DNA of 64,000 bases, from NCBI RefSeq assembly GCF_905220705.1, contig NZ_CAJNAT010000015.1:105322-169321 (forward strand), written 5' to 3'. This document shows, in pieces, positions 1 to 7,111 of this stretch (positions are counted from its first letter, which is position 1; each line of letters opens with the position of its first letter). This DNA is from Paraburkholderia domus. Lineage in GTDB: Bacteria > Pseudomonadota > Gammaproteobacteria > Burkholderiales > Burkholderiaceae. The notes beneath the pieces were generated by a model, which saw nothing but the letters and a program-made list of their open reading frames with translations, was not told the origin of the DNA and searched no databases. The position numbers and the translations under genes were made by a program.

Positions 1-343
1 ACGCGGGTTGCTCCTGCTGCTTACCTTTGTTCTTGTCGCCGAAGAAGTAGCGGAACAGCGGATCTTTAGCGCGCGGGTCGGGTGGCAGTGAGCCATCCTT
101 GCTGGAGAACACATTGACGACCGCGGGCATGGCTTTTTGCGCGGCATCTGCATAGGACGCCTGTGCCGGGCCGGTACCGATGCCTGGCGCCACTTCCCGC
201 AGGGCGACGATCGGTTCGGCGAGTTGCTTGCCGAATTGCCCTTGACGCTGGAGCCACTGCGGTTTGAGGGTCGCAATGATGAACATCAGCGCCAACAACA
301 CGGTCACCGCTTGGGCGAAGAACAGCCAAAAGCGTCTAAGCAT
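1..343 (-). CDS. Trypsin-like (DegP/DegQ family) serine endoprotease, N-terminal part
   Basis: Only the first ~114 codons lie in the window; the gene runs off the left edge. The translation starts MLRRFWLFFAQAVTVLL, a basic start followed by a hydrophobic segment (about residues 5-24) that would be an uncleaved signal anchor, then a linker and the stretch PAVVNVFSS typical of the start of the trypsin-like domain of DegP/DegQ/AlgW proteases. The catalytic triad and PDZ domains are outside the window. The family acts in periplasmic protein quality control. It is divergent from the Nif3-like gene with only 19 bp between start codons, so the two promoters must overlap neighbouring coding sequence. 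Family assignment rests on the N-terminus and on remembered gene order in Burkholderia. Confidence 0.75.
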   Translation of the reverse strand, partial: MLRRFWLFFAQAVTVLLALMFIIATLKPQWLQRQGQFGKQLAEPIVALREVAPGIGTGPAQASYADAAQKAMPAVVNVFSSKDGSLPPDPRAKDPLFRYFFGDKNKGKQQEQPA

Positions 344-362
344 CTGAAGACTAGAGGTTTAT

Positions 363-1109
363 ATGGATCGGATCGAACTTGAATTGTACTTGAACAATCT
401 TCTTGAAACCGCGCGCTTCAAGGACTATTGCCCCAATGGATTGCAGGTGGAAGGGCGTCGCCGCGTCAATAAGCTCGCGACCGGCGTGACCGCTTCGGTG
501 GCCTTCCTCGAGGCCGCGCTCGACTGGGGCGCGGACGCGGTGCTGGTCCATCACGGCTACTTCTGGCGCAACGAAGCGCCGCAGATCACCGGGCGCAAAC
601 ACGCGCGGCTGAAGCTGCTGATCGCCAACGACCTGAACCTGTTCGCCTACCATCTGCCGCTCGACGACCATCCCGAGTTCGGCAACAACGCGCAGATCGG
701 CGCGAAGATGGGCTGGATCAGCGACGCGCGCTTCGGCGAGAACGATCTCGGCTGGCTCGCCACGTTTCCGATGCCGATCACGCTCGCGCACTTCACGGCG
801 CAAGTCGAGCAGACGCTCGGCCGCACGCCGCTCGTGTTCGGCGACCCGGATCGCGAACTGCGCCGCGTGGGCTGGTGCACGGGCGCCGCGCAAGGCATGT
901 TCGACGCCGCGATCAATGCCGGCGCTGACGTCTACCTGACCGGCGAAGTGTCGGAGTCGGTGATGCACACATCGGCGGAAAGCGGTGTCGCATTCCTTGC
1001 CGCCGGCCATCACGCCACCGAGCGTTTCGGCGTGCAGGCGGTGGGCAAGCATCTGTCCGAGGAGTTCGATATCGAACACCTGTTTATCGATATCTCCAAT
1101 CCCGTTTGA
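363..1109 (+). CDS. Nif3-like dinuclear metal centre protein
   Basis: A 248-residue protein of the Nif3/YbgI family, cytoplasmic proteins that form toroidal hexamers with a two-metal site. The signatures are visible: the LVHHGYFW motif (His63-His64) near the N-terminus and GHHATERFG near the C-terminus supply metal ligands, and the length matches the short bacterial form without the inserted PII-like domain. The ATG is preceded by AGAGG. Biochemical function of the family is unsettled (GTP cyclohydrolase-like or metal-dependent hydrolase activities have been proposed). It lies upstream of petABC on the same strand, but a hairpin with a T-run separates them. Confidence 0.9.
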   Translation: MDRIELELYLNNLLETARFKDYCPNGLQVEGRRRVNKLATGVTASVAFLEAALDWGADAVLVHHGYFWRNEAPQITGRKHARLKLLIANDLNLFAYHLPLDDHPEFGNNAQIGAKMGWISDARFGENDLGWLATFPMPITLAHFTAQVEQTLGRTPLVFGDPDRELRRVGWCTGAAQGMFDAAINAGADVYLTGEVSESVMHTSAESGVAFLAAGHHATERFGVQAVGKHLSEEFDIEHLFIDISNPV

Positions 1110-1189
1110 ATTGAAAATCGGCATTAGAGAAGAAAAAGGCATGAATAACGCAGAGAACACTTAAAAGGAGGTGCAAAAAAGTTTGCGAT

Positions 1190-1234
1190 CCGTACGGAGA
1201 AACCCTGACTTATCAAGGGGTTCGCACGGTTTTT
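1190..1234 (+). terminator. Hairpin plus T-run between Nif3-like gene and petA
   Basis: CCGTACG (1190-1196) pairs with CGCACGG (1223-1229) with one mismatch, and AACCC (1201-1205) pairs with GGGTT (1218-1222); five Ts follow at 1230-1234. This resembles an intrinsic terminator or an attenuator in the petA leader. A perfect anti-Shine-Dalgarno stretch AAGGAGGTG (1165-1173) lies just upstream and no ATG or GTG follows at normal spacing. Confidence 0.5.
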
Positions 1235-1330
1235 GGCAATCGGCCCTTGTAAATGGCGACTCCATTCGCGCAAACTAGCGGCGGTAGAAGAGACGTGAAG
1301 GAAAAATCCAACTCAGAAGTGGGGCGTGTG

Positions 1331-1951
1331 ATGCGAGACAAGGAAGATGAACGCGTCGACGGCAGCCGCCGTAGCTGGCTGATAGCGACGACCGTAGCAG
1401 GTGGCATAGGAGGCGTTGCCACTGTCGTACCCTTTGTTAGTTCGTTTGCACCATCTGAAAAGGCCAAGGCAGCAGGTGCCCCGGTCGAAGTCGATATTAG
1501 TGATCTCAAGCCCGGCGACATGAAGACCGTAGCCTGGCGCGGTAAGCCGGTGTGGATCATCAACCGCACCGACAGAATGCTCGCCGATGTTCAGAAAGCC
1601 GATAACGAAGTAGCGGATCCCCACACCAAGAATCCTTTTTCGATGCCGTTGCCGGAGTACTGCAACAACGAATTCCGTTCACGCACCGATCACAAGAACC
1701 TTTTCGTCGCCGTCGCCGTGTGCACCCATCTGGGCTGTACGCCGACACCGCGCTTCCAGGAGGGCCCGCAGCCCAATCTTCCGGACGACTGGCCAGGCGG
1801 CTTCCTGTGCCCGTGCCACGGCTCGACCTATGACATGGCCGGCCGCGTCTTCAAGAACAAACCTGCGCCGCAGAACCTCGACATCCCGCCTTACATGTTC
1901 ACGTCGGCCACCGGCCTCGTGATCGGCAAGGACGAAAAAGGAGAAGCGTAA
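1331..1951 (+). CDS. petA: Ubiquinol-cytochrome c reductase Rieske iron-sulfur subunit
   Basis: The 206-residue Rieske subunit of the cytochrome bc1 complex, which passes electrons from ubiquinol to cytochrome c1 on the periplasmic side. Residues 11-40 (GSRRSWLIA then a hydrophobic stretch) form a twin-arginine membrane anchor. The 2Fe-2S ligands are C131-T-H133-L-G-C136 and C160-P-C162-H163, including both disulfide cysteines. I chose ATG at 1331 because it gives the usual family length and puts the RR motif near the N-terminus; an in-frame frame extension reaches back to 1253. The stop overlaps the petB start by one base (TAATG), indicating translational coupling. Confidence 0.95.
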   Translation: MRDKEDERVDGSRRSWLIATTVAGGIGGVATVVPFVSSFAPSEKAKAAGAPVEVDISDLKPGDMKTVAWRGKPVWIINRTDRMLADVQKADNEVADPHTKNPFSMPLPEYCNNEFRSRTDHKNLFVAVAVCTHLGCTPTPRFQEGPQPNLPDDWPGGFLCPCHGSTYDMAGRVFKNKPAPQNLDIPPYMFTSATGLVIGKDEKGEA

Positions 1952-3330
1952 TGGCGATCGAACATGACGTGGAGACGACCGGGCTGGTCGGCTGGATCGA
2001 CCGGCGCTTTCCCCTGACGTCTACCTGGAAGAAGCACGTTTCCGAGTACTACGCGCCGAAGAACTTCAACTTCTGGTACTTCTTTGGTTCGCTCGCGTTG
2101 CTGGTGCTGGTCAATCAGATCGTCACCGGCATCTTCCTCACGATGAACTACAAGCCCGACGCGACGCTCGCGTTCTCGTCGGTCGAGTACATCATGCGCG
2201 AGGTGCCGTGGGGCTGGCTGATCCGCTATATGCACTCCACGGGCGCGTCGATGTTCTTCGTCGTCGTGTATCTGCACATGTTCCGCGGGCTGATGTACGG
2301 CTCGTACCGCAAGCCGCGCGAACTGGTGTGGGTGTTCGGCTGCGCGATTTTCCTGTGCCTGATGGCCGAGGCGTTCTTTGGCTACCTGCTGCCGTGGGGC
2401 CAGATGTCGTTCTGGGGCGCGCAGGTGATCGTGAATCTGTTCTCGGCGATTCCGTTCATCGGGCCGGATCTGTCGCTGTGGATTCGCGGCGACTATGTGG
2501 TCTCGGACGTCACGCTGAACCGCTTTTTTGCGTTTCACGTGATCGCGATTCCGCTGGTGCTGATCGGCCTCGTGGTCGCTCACCTCGTGGCGCTGCATGA
2601 AGTGGGTTCGAACAACCCCGACGGCATCGAGATCAAGGCGAAGAAGGGTCCGGACGGCATCCCGCTCGACGGCATCCCGTTCCATCCGTACTACTCTGTG
2701 CACGACTTCATGGGCGTCACCGTGTTTCTGTTCATTTTCGCCGCGATCATCTTTTTCGCGCCGGAAATGGGTGGGTACTTCCTTGAAGCAAACAACTTCA
2801 TTCCCGCCAATCCGCTGCAAACGCCGCAGGAAATTGCGCCGGTGTGGTACTTCACCGCCTTCTATGCGATGCTGCGCGCTACCACCGATCCATTCAAGAT
2901 CGTGTTGATGATCATCGTCGCGTTGCTCGGGCTGTTTGCTCTGGTGCGCGCGCGCGGCAAGTGGAAGCTCGGCTTGCCGGTGCTCGCGGTGCTGGTGGTT
3001 CTGGCCATGGCGTTCACCGAGTCGAAGTTCTGGGGCGTGGTGGTGATGGGCGGCGCGGTGATCTCGCTGTTCTTCCTGCCGTGGCTCGACCGCTCGCCAG
3101 TGAAATCGATTCGTTACCGGCCGTTTTTTCACAAAGTGTTCTACGGGATCTTCGTGCTCGCTTTCCTGACGTTGGGCTTCCTTGGCACCAAACCGCCGTC
3201 GCCCGCCTCGACGTTGATTGCCCAGATCTGTGCGCTGATCTACTTCGCGTTTTTCCTCGGTATGCCCGTCTGGACGCGGCTTGGCACGTTCAAGCAGCCG
3301 CCCGAGCGGGTGCGGTTCAAGCCCCACTAA
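1951..3330 (+). CDS. petB: Cytochrome b subunit of the bc1 complex
   Basis: A 459-residue polytopic membrane protein carrying the two b hemes of the bc1 complex. Heme ligands are His95 and His109 in helix B and His196 and His211 in helix D, and the Qo-site PEW-like motif appears as APVWYF in the ef loop region. There are 14 residues between the two helix-D histidines, the spacing of cytochrome b6, where mitochondrial cytochrome b has 13. It is full length, with the extra C-terminal helices of bacterial cytochrome b. It is coupled to petA and followed after 23 bases by petC. Confidence 0.97.
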   Translation: MAIEHDVETTGLVGWIDRRFPLTSTWKKHVSEYYAPKNFNFWYFFGSLALLVLVNQIVTGIFLTMNYKPDATLAFSSVEYIMREVPWGWLIRYMHSTGASMFFVVVYLHMFRGLMYGSYRKPRELVWVFGCAIFLCLMAEAFFGYLLPWGQMSFWGAQVIVNLFSAIPFIGPDLSLWIRGDYVVSDVTLNRFFAFHVIAIPLVLIGLVVAHLVALHEVGSNNPDGIEIKAKKGPDGIPLDGIPFHPYYSVHDFMGVTVFLFIFAAIIFFAPEMGGYFLEANNFIPANPLQTPQEIAPVWYFTAFYAMLRATTDPFKIVLMIIVALLGLFALVRARGKWKLGLPVLAVLVVLAMAFTESKFWGVVVMGGAVISLFFLPWLDRSPVKSIRYRPFFHKVFYGIFVLAFLTLGFLGTKPPSPASTLIAQICALIYFAFFLGMPVWTRLGTFKQPPERVRFKPH

Positions 3331-3353
3331 TCGCGAGCCCGGAGAACACGAAG

Positions 3354-4109
3354 ATGAAAAAACTGCTTTCGACGTGCGCGCTGATCGGCGCGACACTGCT
3401 CGCGGTGCTGGCTGGACCGGTGCACGCGGACGAGAATTTCCCTCTCGACCGCGCGCCTGATAACGCGGAGAATTTTGCTTCGTTGCAGCACGGCGCACAA
3501 TTGTTTGTAAACTATTGCCTGAATTGCCATAGCGCGAACCTGATGCGCTACAGCCGGCTGACCGACCTCGGCATTGCGCCGAGTGAAATCCAGTCGAATC
3601 TGCTGTTCACCACGGATAAAATCGGCAATACCATGACCGTGGCGATGCGCCCGGACGACGCGAAAGCGTGGTTCGGCGCGAGTCCGCCGGATTTGTCGGT
3701 GGAAGCGCGGGCGCGCGGCAAGGACTGGCTGTACACGTATCTGCGCAGCTTCTATCGCGACAATACGCGGCCGACCGGCTGGAACAATCTGGTGTATGAG
3801 AACGTGAGCATGCCTCACGTGCTGTGGCAGCTTCAGGGGCAACGTACCGCGAAGTTCGGTGATGAAATCGACGAAAAAACAGGCGAGACGGTACACAAAT
3901 TTGTCGGCTACCAGCAGGTCACGCCGGGGACGATGTCGCCGGTAGATTATGATTCTGCTGTGGCCGACCTCGTGTCGTACCTGTCATGGATGTCCGAACC
4001 GACGCAGAAAACCCGCAAACAGCTTGGCGTGTGGGTGCTGCTGTTCCTCGGGGTCCTGAGCTTTTTCGCCTGGCGACTGAACGCCGCGTACTGGAAACAT
4101 ATCAAATAA
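3354..4109 (+). CDS. petC: Cytochrome c1
   Basis: A 251-residue heme protein, third subunit of the bc1 complex. It has a Sec signal peptide (residues 1-25, ending PVHA), one covalent heme site C55-L-N-C58-H59, and a C-terminal membrane anchor at about residues 226-245. ATG at 3354 was chosen because it directly precedes a canonical signal peptide and gives the normal length; the same frame is open far upstream inside petB and that part is not coding. The order petABC is that of the usual proteobacterial fbc operon. Confidence 0.96.
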   Translation: MKKLLSTCALIGATLLAVLAGPVHADENFPLDRAPDNAENFASLQHGAQLFVNYCLNCHSANLMRYSRLTDLGIAPSEIQSNLLFTTDKIGNTMTVAMRPDDAKAWFGASPPDLSVEARARGKDWLYTYLRSFYRDNTRPTGWNNLVYENVSMPHVLWQLQGQRTAKFGDEIDEKTGETVHKFVGYQQVTPGTMSPVDYDSAVADLVSYLSWMSEPTQKTRKQLGVWVLLFLGVLSFFAWRLNAAYWKHIK

Positions 4110-4110
4110 T

Positions 4111-4167
4111 CACGCCGTTACCCGGCGTGGGGCCGGCGCCAGGAAAAACCTGTTGAACGGTTTTTCC
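4111..4167 (+). repeat. Two successive hairpins between petC and sspA
   Basis: First, CACGCCG (4111-4117) and CGGCGTG (4123-4129) form a 7-bp stem with a 5-base loop. Second, GGAAAAACC (4142-4150) and GGTTTTTCC (4159-4167) form a perfect 9-bp stem with an 8-base loop. Neither is followed by a T-run, so mRNA 3'-end stabilisation or partial attenuation after petC is more likely than full termination. Confidence 0.6.
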
Positions 4168-4204
4168 GCGCGCTGGCCTTTCAGCTTTTTGAGGAAACGT
4201 AAAC

Positions 4205-4816
4205 ATGATGGTTCTGTATTCCGGCACAACTTGCCCGTTCTCCCAGCGCTGCCGGCTGGTGTTGTTCGAAAAGGGCATGGACTTCGAGATCCGCGACGTC
4301 GACCTGTTTAACAAGCCGGAAGACATCGCCGTGATGAATCCGTATGGTCAGGTGCCGATTCTCGTCGAACGGGACCTGATTCTGTACGAATCGAACATCA
4401 TCAACGAGTACATCGACGAGCGCTTCCCGCACCCGCAACTGATGCCGGCCGATCCGGTTCAGCGCGCCCGCGCCCGCCTGTTCCTGCTCAACTTCGAAAA
4501 GGAACTGTTCGTTCACGTCGGCACGCTCGAAAACGAAAAGGGCAAGGCCGCCGAGAAGAATCACGAGAAGGCACGTCTCGCGATCCGCGATCGTCTGACG
4601 CAGCTCGCACCGATCTTCCTGAAGAATAAGTACATGCTCGGCGAAGAGTTCTCGATGCTCGACGTCGCGATCGCACCGCTGCTGTGGCGTCTGGATCACT
4701 ACGGCATCGAGCTGTCGAAGAACGCTGCACCGCTGATGAAGTACGCCGAGCGCATTTTCAGCCGCCCGGCTTATATCGAAGCGCTGACGCCTTCGGAAAA
4801 GGTGATGCGTCGTTGA
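4205..4816 (+). CDS. sspA: Stringent starvation protein A (GST-fold)
   Basis: A 203-residue protein with the glutathione-S-transferase fold: an N-terminal thioredoxin-like domain (YSGTTCPFSQRCR, residues 4-16) and a helical C-terminal domain. In Escherichia coli SspA binds RNA polymerase and helps in stationary phase and acid tolerance; it is not known as an active transferase. Length and sequence match SspA proteins, and sspB follows on the same strand. An in-frame ATG lies at both 4205 and 4208; the upstream GAGGAAACGTAAAC provides the ribosome site. Confidence 0.93.
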   Translation: MMVLYSGTTCPFSQRCRLVLFEKGMDFEIRDVDLFNKPEDIAVMNPYGQVPILVERDLILYESNIINEYIDERFPHPQLMPADPVQRARARLFLLNFEKELFVHVGTLENEKGKAAEKNHEKARLAIRDRLTQLAPIFLKNKYMLGEEFSMLDVAIAPLLWRLDHYGIELSKNAAPLMKYAERIFSRPAYIEALTPSEKVMRR

Positions 4817-4899
4817 GTTTGGCGAGTTTGGATTTGGGGTGAGGGCGCCGCGTCTCGATTGTTTTCCGTGTGCGCCCGAACCCGGTAAGAGGACTGTTG

Positions 4900-5412
4900 A
4901 TGCAAGAGATTTCTACCAAGCCGTATCTGCTGCGCGCGTTGTACGAATGGTGCACGGATAACGGCTACACGCCGCATATCGCGGTCCGGGTCGACAATCA
5001 GACGCGCGTGCCGCGCCAGTTCGTGCGCGATAACGAGATCGTGTTGAACATCAGCTTCGAGGCGACCAGCCAGTTGCAGATGGGCAATGAATGGATCGAG
5101 TTCAGCGCGCGCTTCTCCGGCAAGTCGCACAAGATCGAAGTGCCGATCGCCAATATTCTCGCGATCTACGCGCGTGAAAACGGGCAGGGCATGGCGTTCC
5201 CGGTCGAGTCGGCGGGCGGCGAAGCGCAGGATTCAGGCGCCGATGCGGAGCTGGTAGACGAAACCGCGTCGCCGGCTGCGCCGCGCGCGGTCGAAGCGTC
5301 GCCGGCAGCCGATGCCGCCGCCGCCAAAGCGGAAAGCGCGACGGATGGCCCGCAGCCTGACGATGATGGAACGAAAGGTGGCGGAAGGGCTCGCCTCAAG
5401 ATCGTAAAATGA
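4900..5412 (+). CDS. sspB: ClpXP protease specificity-enhancing factor SspB
   Basis: A 170-residue adaptor that tethers ssrA-tagged proteins to ClpXP. The N-terminal substrate-binding domain starts at STKPYLLRALYEWC and runs to about residue 105; then comes a long Ala/Glu-rich flexible linker and a C-terminal GGRARLKIVK, which matches the ClpX-binding tail (RPxLRVVK type in E. coli). ATG at 4900 is chosen because it begins the conserved domain (MQEISTKPY); an in-frame GTG ten codons upstream is not needed. It sits 83 bases after sspA and just ahead of tRNA-Thr. Confidence 0.93.
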   Translation: MQEISTKPYLLRALYEWCTDNGYTPHIAVRVDNQTRVPRQFVRDNEIVLNISFEATSQLQMGNEWIEFSARFSGKSHKIEVPIANILAIYARENGQGMAFPVESAGGEAQDSGADAELVDETASPAAPRAVEASPAADAAAAKAESATDGPQPDDDGTKGGGRARLKIVK

Positions 5413-5431
5413 AGTAGAATCACGGCCTCAT

Positions 5432-5507
5432 GCCGGCTTAGCTCATCAGGTAGAGCGCTTGACTTGTAATCATGAGGTGGCGGGTTCGAGTCCTGCAGCC
5501 GGCACCA
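5432..5507 (+). tRNA. tRNA-Thr (anticodon UGU)
   Basis: The 76-base cloverleaf is complete: acceptor GCCGGCT/AGCCGGC, D-arm GCTC/GAGC, anticodon loop CTTGTAA with anticodon TGT at 5465-5467, T-arm GCGGG-TTCGAGT-CCTGC, and an encoded CCA (5505-5507). The anticodon stem has one T-T mismatch. It reads ACA codons as threonine. An intrinsic terminator follows at once. Confidence 0.97.
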
Positions 5508-5515
5508 GTTGTACG

Positions 5516-5557
5516 AAAACGGGTTTCTGAAGAATTTCAGAAACCCGTTTTTTATTT
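5516..5557 (+). terminator. Intrinsic terminator after tRNA-Thr
   Basis: AAAACGGGTTTCTGAA (5516-5531) pairs perfectly with TTCAGAAACCCGTTTT (5536-5551) across a 4-base loop and is followed by a T-rich run. It ends the sspB/tRNA transcript. The remaining bases up to 5795 hold no gene that I can support. Confidence 0.92.
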
Positions 5558-5795
5558 TGGGCGACGACCGGTGGCGTTAGGCGTTCGGATAACGTCCGGT
5601 TCCATGACGGAAAACGTCCTGAATCATCATCGCCGTTCGAAAATTGCTCTGGCGCGGTTGGGGCCGAGACGTGGAATACCGAGCACGGCTTGCTGGTCAA
5701 GCATTCGACGATTCCCACGTAGCGTCGGCCACCATGTTGGCGGCGTGCGTATGCGGTGGGTGCGGTGGGAAATGGGCTCCGTTTTTCCGAATCTC

Positions 5796-5830
5796 TTTCA
5801 CCTTGTCGATATTGGACATATTTGTCTACC
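5796..5830. repeat. Short dispersed hairpin repeat, copy 1
   Basis: This stretch begins TTTCACCTTGTCGAT and ends TTGTCTACC; it matches 10612-10645 at 29 of the 34 shared positions. The segment around it can fold, with CGATTGG-like and CCAATCG arms outside ACA/TGT. It covers the last codons of the lactonase gene on the minus strand and the adjoining intergenic DNA. Confidence 0.55.
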
Positions 5831-7111
5831 AATCGGTCGCGCCGCAATCACCAAACACGCCGGCGACGGTGCACTGGCAACCCGGTGCGGTAGATTCAGC
5901 ATGCCGCTCGCAGCGTCAATATTCAAACGCAAGATGTTGTCCGCCTGATGATTGATGACGTGCAGGCTTTCGCCGTTCGGCGCAAATACCAACCCAAGCG
6001 GCGCGCTTACGTCCTCGTTCCACGACTGAACCGGGGCTAGCTTCCCGCTGCCGCTGTCGATGCGAAACACTCGGATGGTGTCGGTGAGCGAATCACCCTG
6101 TGCCGCGCGGCGGTAAGCGGCATAGAGAAAGTGTCCTGAGGGATGCAGCGCGAGTGCCGTGGATGTTCCAAGGTTGACTCCATCGCCATCCGCGGGGGCG
6201 ACGGAAATCGCGTCCAGCTTTTGCCCGATAACACCGAGCCCTGCATCGTAGCCGTAGCACGCCACCGTCGCGGAAAGCTCGTTGAGCGCATACAGCCATC
6301 GGCCTCCGGGATGTATCGCAAGCGCGCGCGGGCCGCTGCCGGGTAGTGTCGCGGTGCGTCCGGATGCGGTCAGTTGGCCGTCGGCGAGGATCAACACGCT
6401 GATCCGATCGCAGCCCAGGTCTGCACTCAGAACATGTTCGCCCGTTGAATTGAACAACACCATCTGCGGATGTGCGGCGCTTTGGCGTGTGCGATCCGGT
6501 CCGCAGCCGGTTTCCTTCAGAATTCCAGATACAGTGCCGAGCCGGCCATCGGCGCAGATGGACATGACGTTGTAGGCGCCACCGCCAGACAGCGCGACCA
6601 CCAGCGAGCGGCCGTCGGGTGAGATTGCCGCATGCGAAGGCAGGGTGCCCGATAGCGACAGCGGCTGCCGGTCCAGCAACGATAAGCGCCCGTTGAGCGG
6701 ATCGATTGCGTAGGCTTCGACACTTCCTGTGCACAACCCCTGGTGAGGCTCTACCCGATTGACGGCATACAGGAAGCGCCCGGACGGATGACGCGCCAGA
6801 AACACAGGCTGTTCGCTTTCCACGACCTGGACCCGCCGCCAGTTGTCGCGCGTGATGGCGAACACATGAATGCCGGGTCGCGTGCCCGTCGCCGCGCGGT
6901 GGTGATCGGCCGGCCCGTTCAAAGCATCGTCCACTGTACTCACGTAAGCAAAGCTCGCTTGCTTCACCGTTTGCGTCGCTCCAGGCGGCCTACTGGCGGC
7001 TTGCCCGATTGCCGCGTGGACTTCTGCACTGCGCGATAAGGCGAGCACACCGAGCGCCGGCAGTGCCGCGCCAGCCTGTATGAAGCGGCGGCGCCCCAGG
7101 CGCGGGGTCAA
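5798..7111 (-). CDS. Lactonase family beta-propeller protein with Tat signal
   Basis: A 437-residue protein of the lactonase/cycloisomerase-2 type seven-bladed beta-propeller family, related to YbhE/Pgl 6-phosphogluconolactonase. The N-terminus has a twin-arginine signal (RRRFIQAGAALPALG, residues 7-21), predicting folded export to the periplasm. Repeated blades are visible as HPSGRFLYAVN, HPGGRWLYALN and HPSGHFLYAAY. The start is a TTG that overlaps the stop of the upstream oxidase gene (TTGA), so translation is probably coupled. Function is inferred: hydrolysis of a lactone made by the neighbouring oxidase. The exact substrate cannot be read from the sequence. Confidence 0.8.
   Translation of the reverse strand: MTPRLGRRRFIQAGAALPALGVLALSRSAEVHAAIGQAASRPPGATQTVKQASFAYVSTVDDALNGPADHHRAATGTRPGIHVFAITRDNWRRVQVVESEQPVFLARHPSGRFLYAVNRVEPHQGLCTGSVEAYAIDPLNGRLSLLDRQPLSLSGTLPSHAAISPDGRSLVVALSGGGAYNVMSICADGRLGTVSGILKETGCGPDRTRQSAAHPQMVLFNSTGEHVLSADLGCDRISVLILADGQLTASGRTATLPGSGPRALAIHPGGRWLYALNELSATVACYGYDAGLGVIGQKLDAISVAPADGDGVNLGTSTALALHPSGHFLYAAYRRAAQGDSLTDTIRVFRIDSGSGKLAPVQSWNEDVSAPLGLVFAPNGESLHVINHQADNILRLNIDAASGMLNLPHRVASAPSPACLVIAARPIGRQICPISTR

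Noticed and set aside
2844..3353. N-terminal extension of the cytochrome c1 frame
   Set aside because: It overlaps petB in another frame; the true start has a signal peptide and ribosome site.
1891..3498. Long minus-strand open frame opposite petB
   Set aside because: It lies on the opposite strand of a full-length cytochrome b gene and its translation is rich in Arg, His and Glu as expected for antisense frames of GC-rich genes.
5470..5847. Minus-strand open frame ending in VPAAGLEPATS
   Set aside because: Its end is a translation of the tRNA-Thr gene, a known source of false hypothetical proteins.
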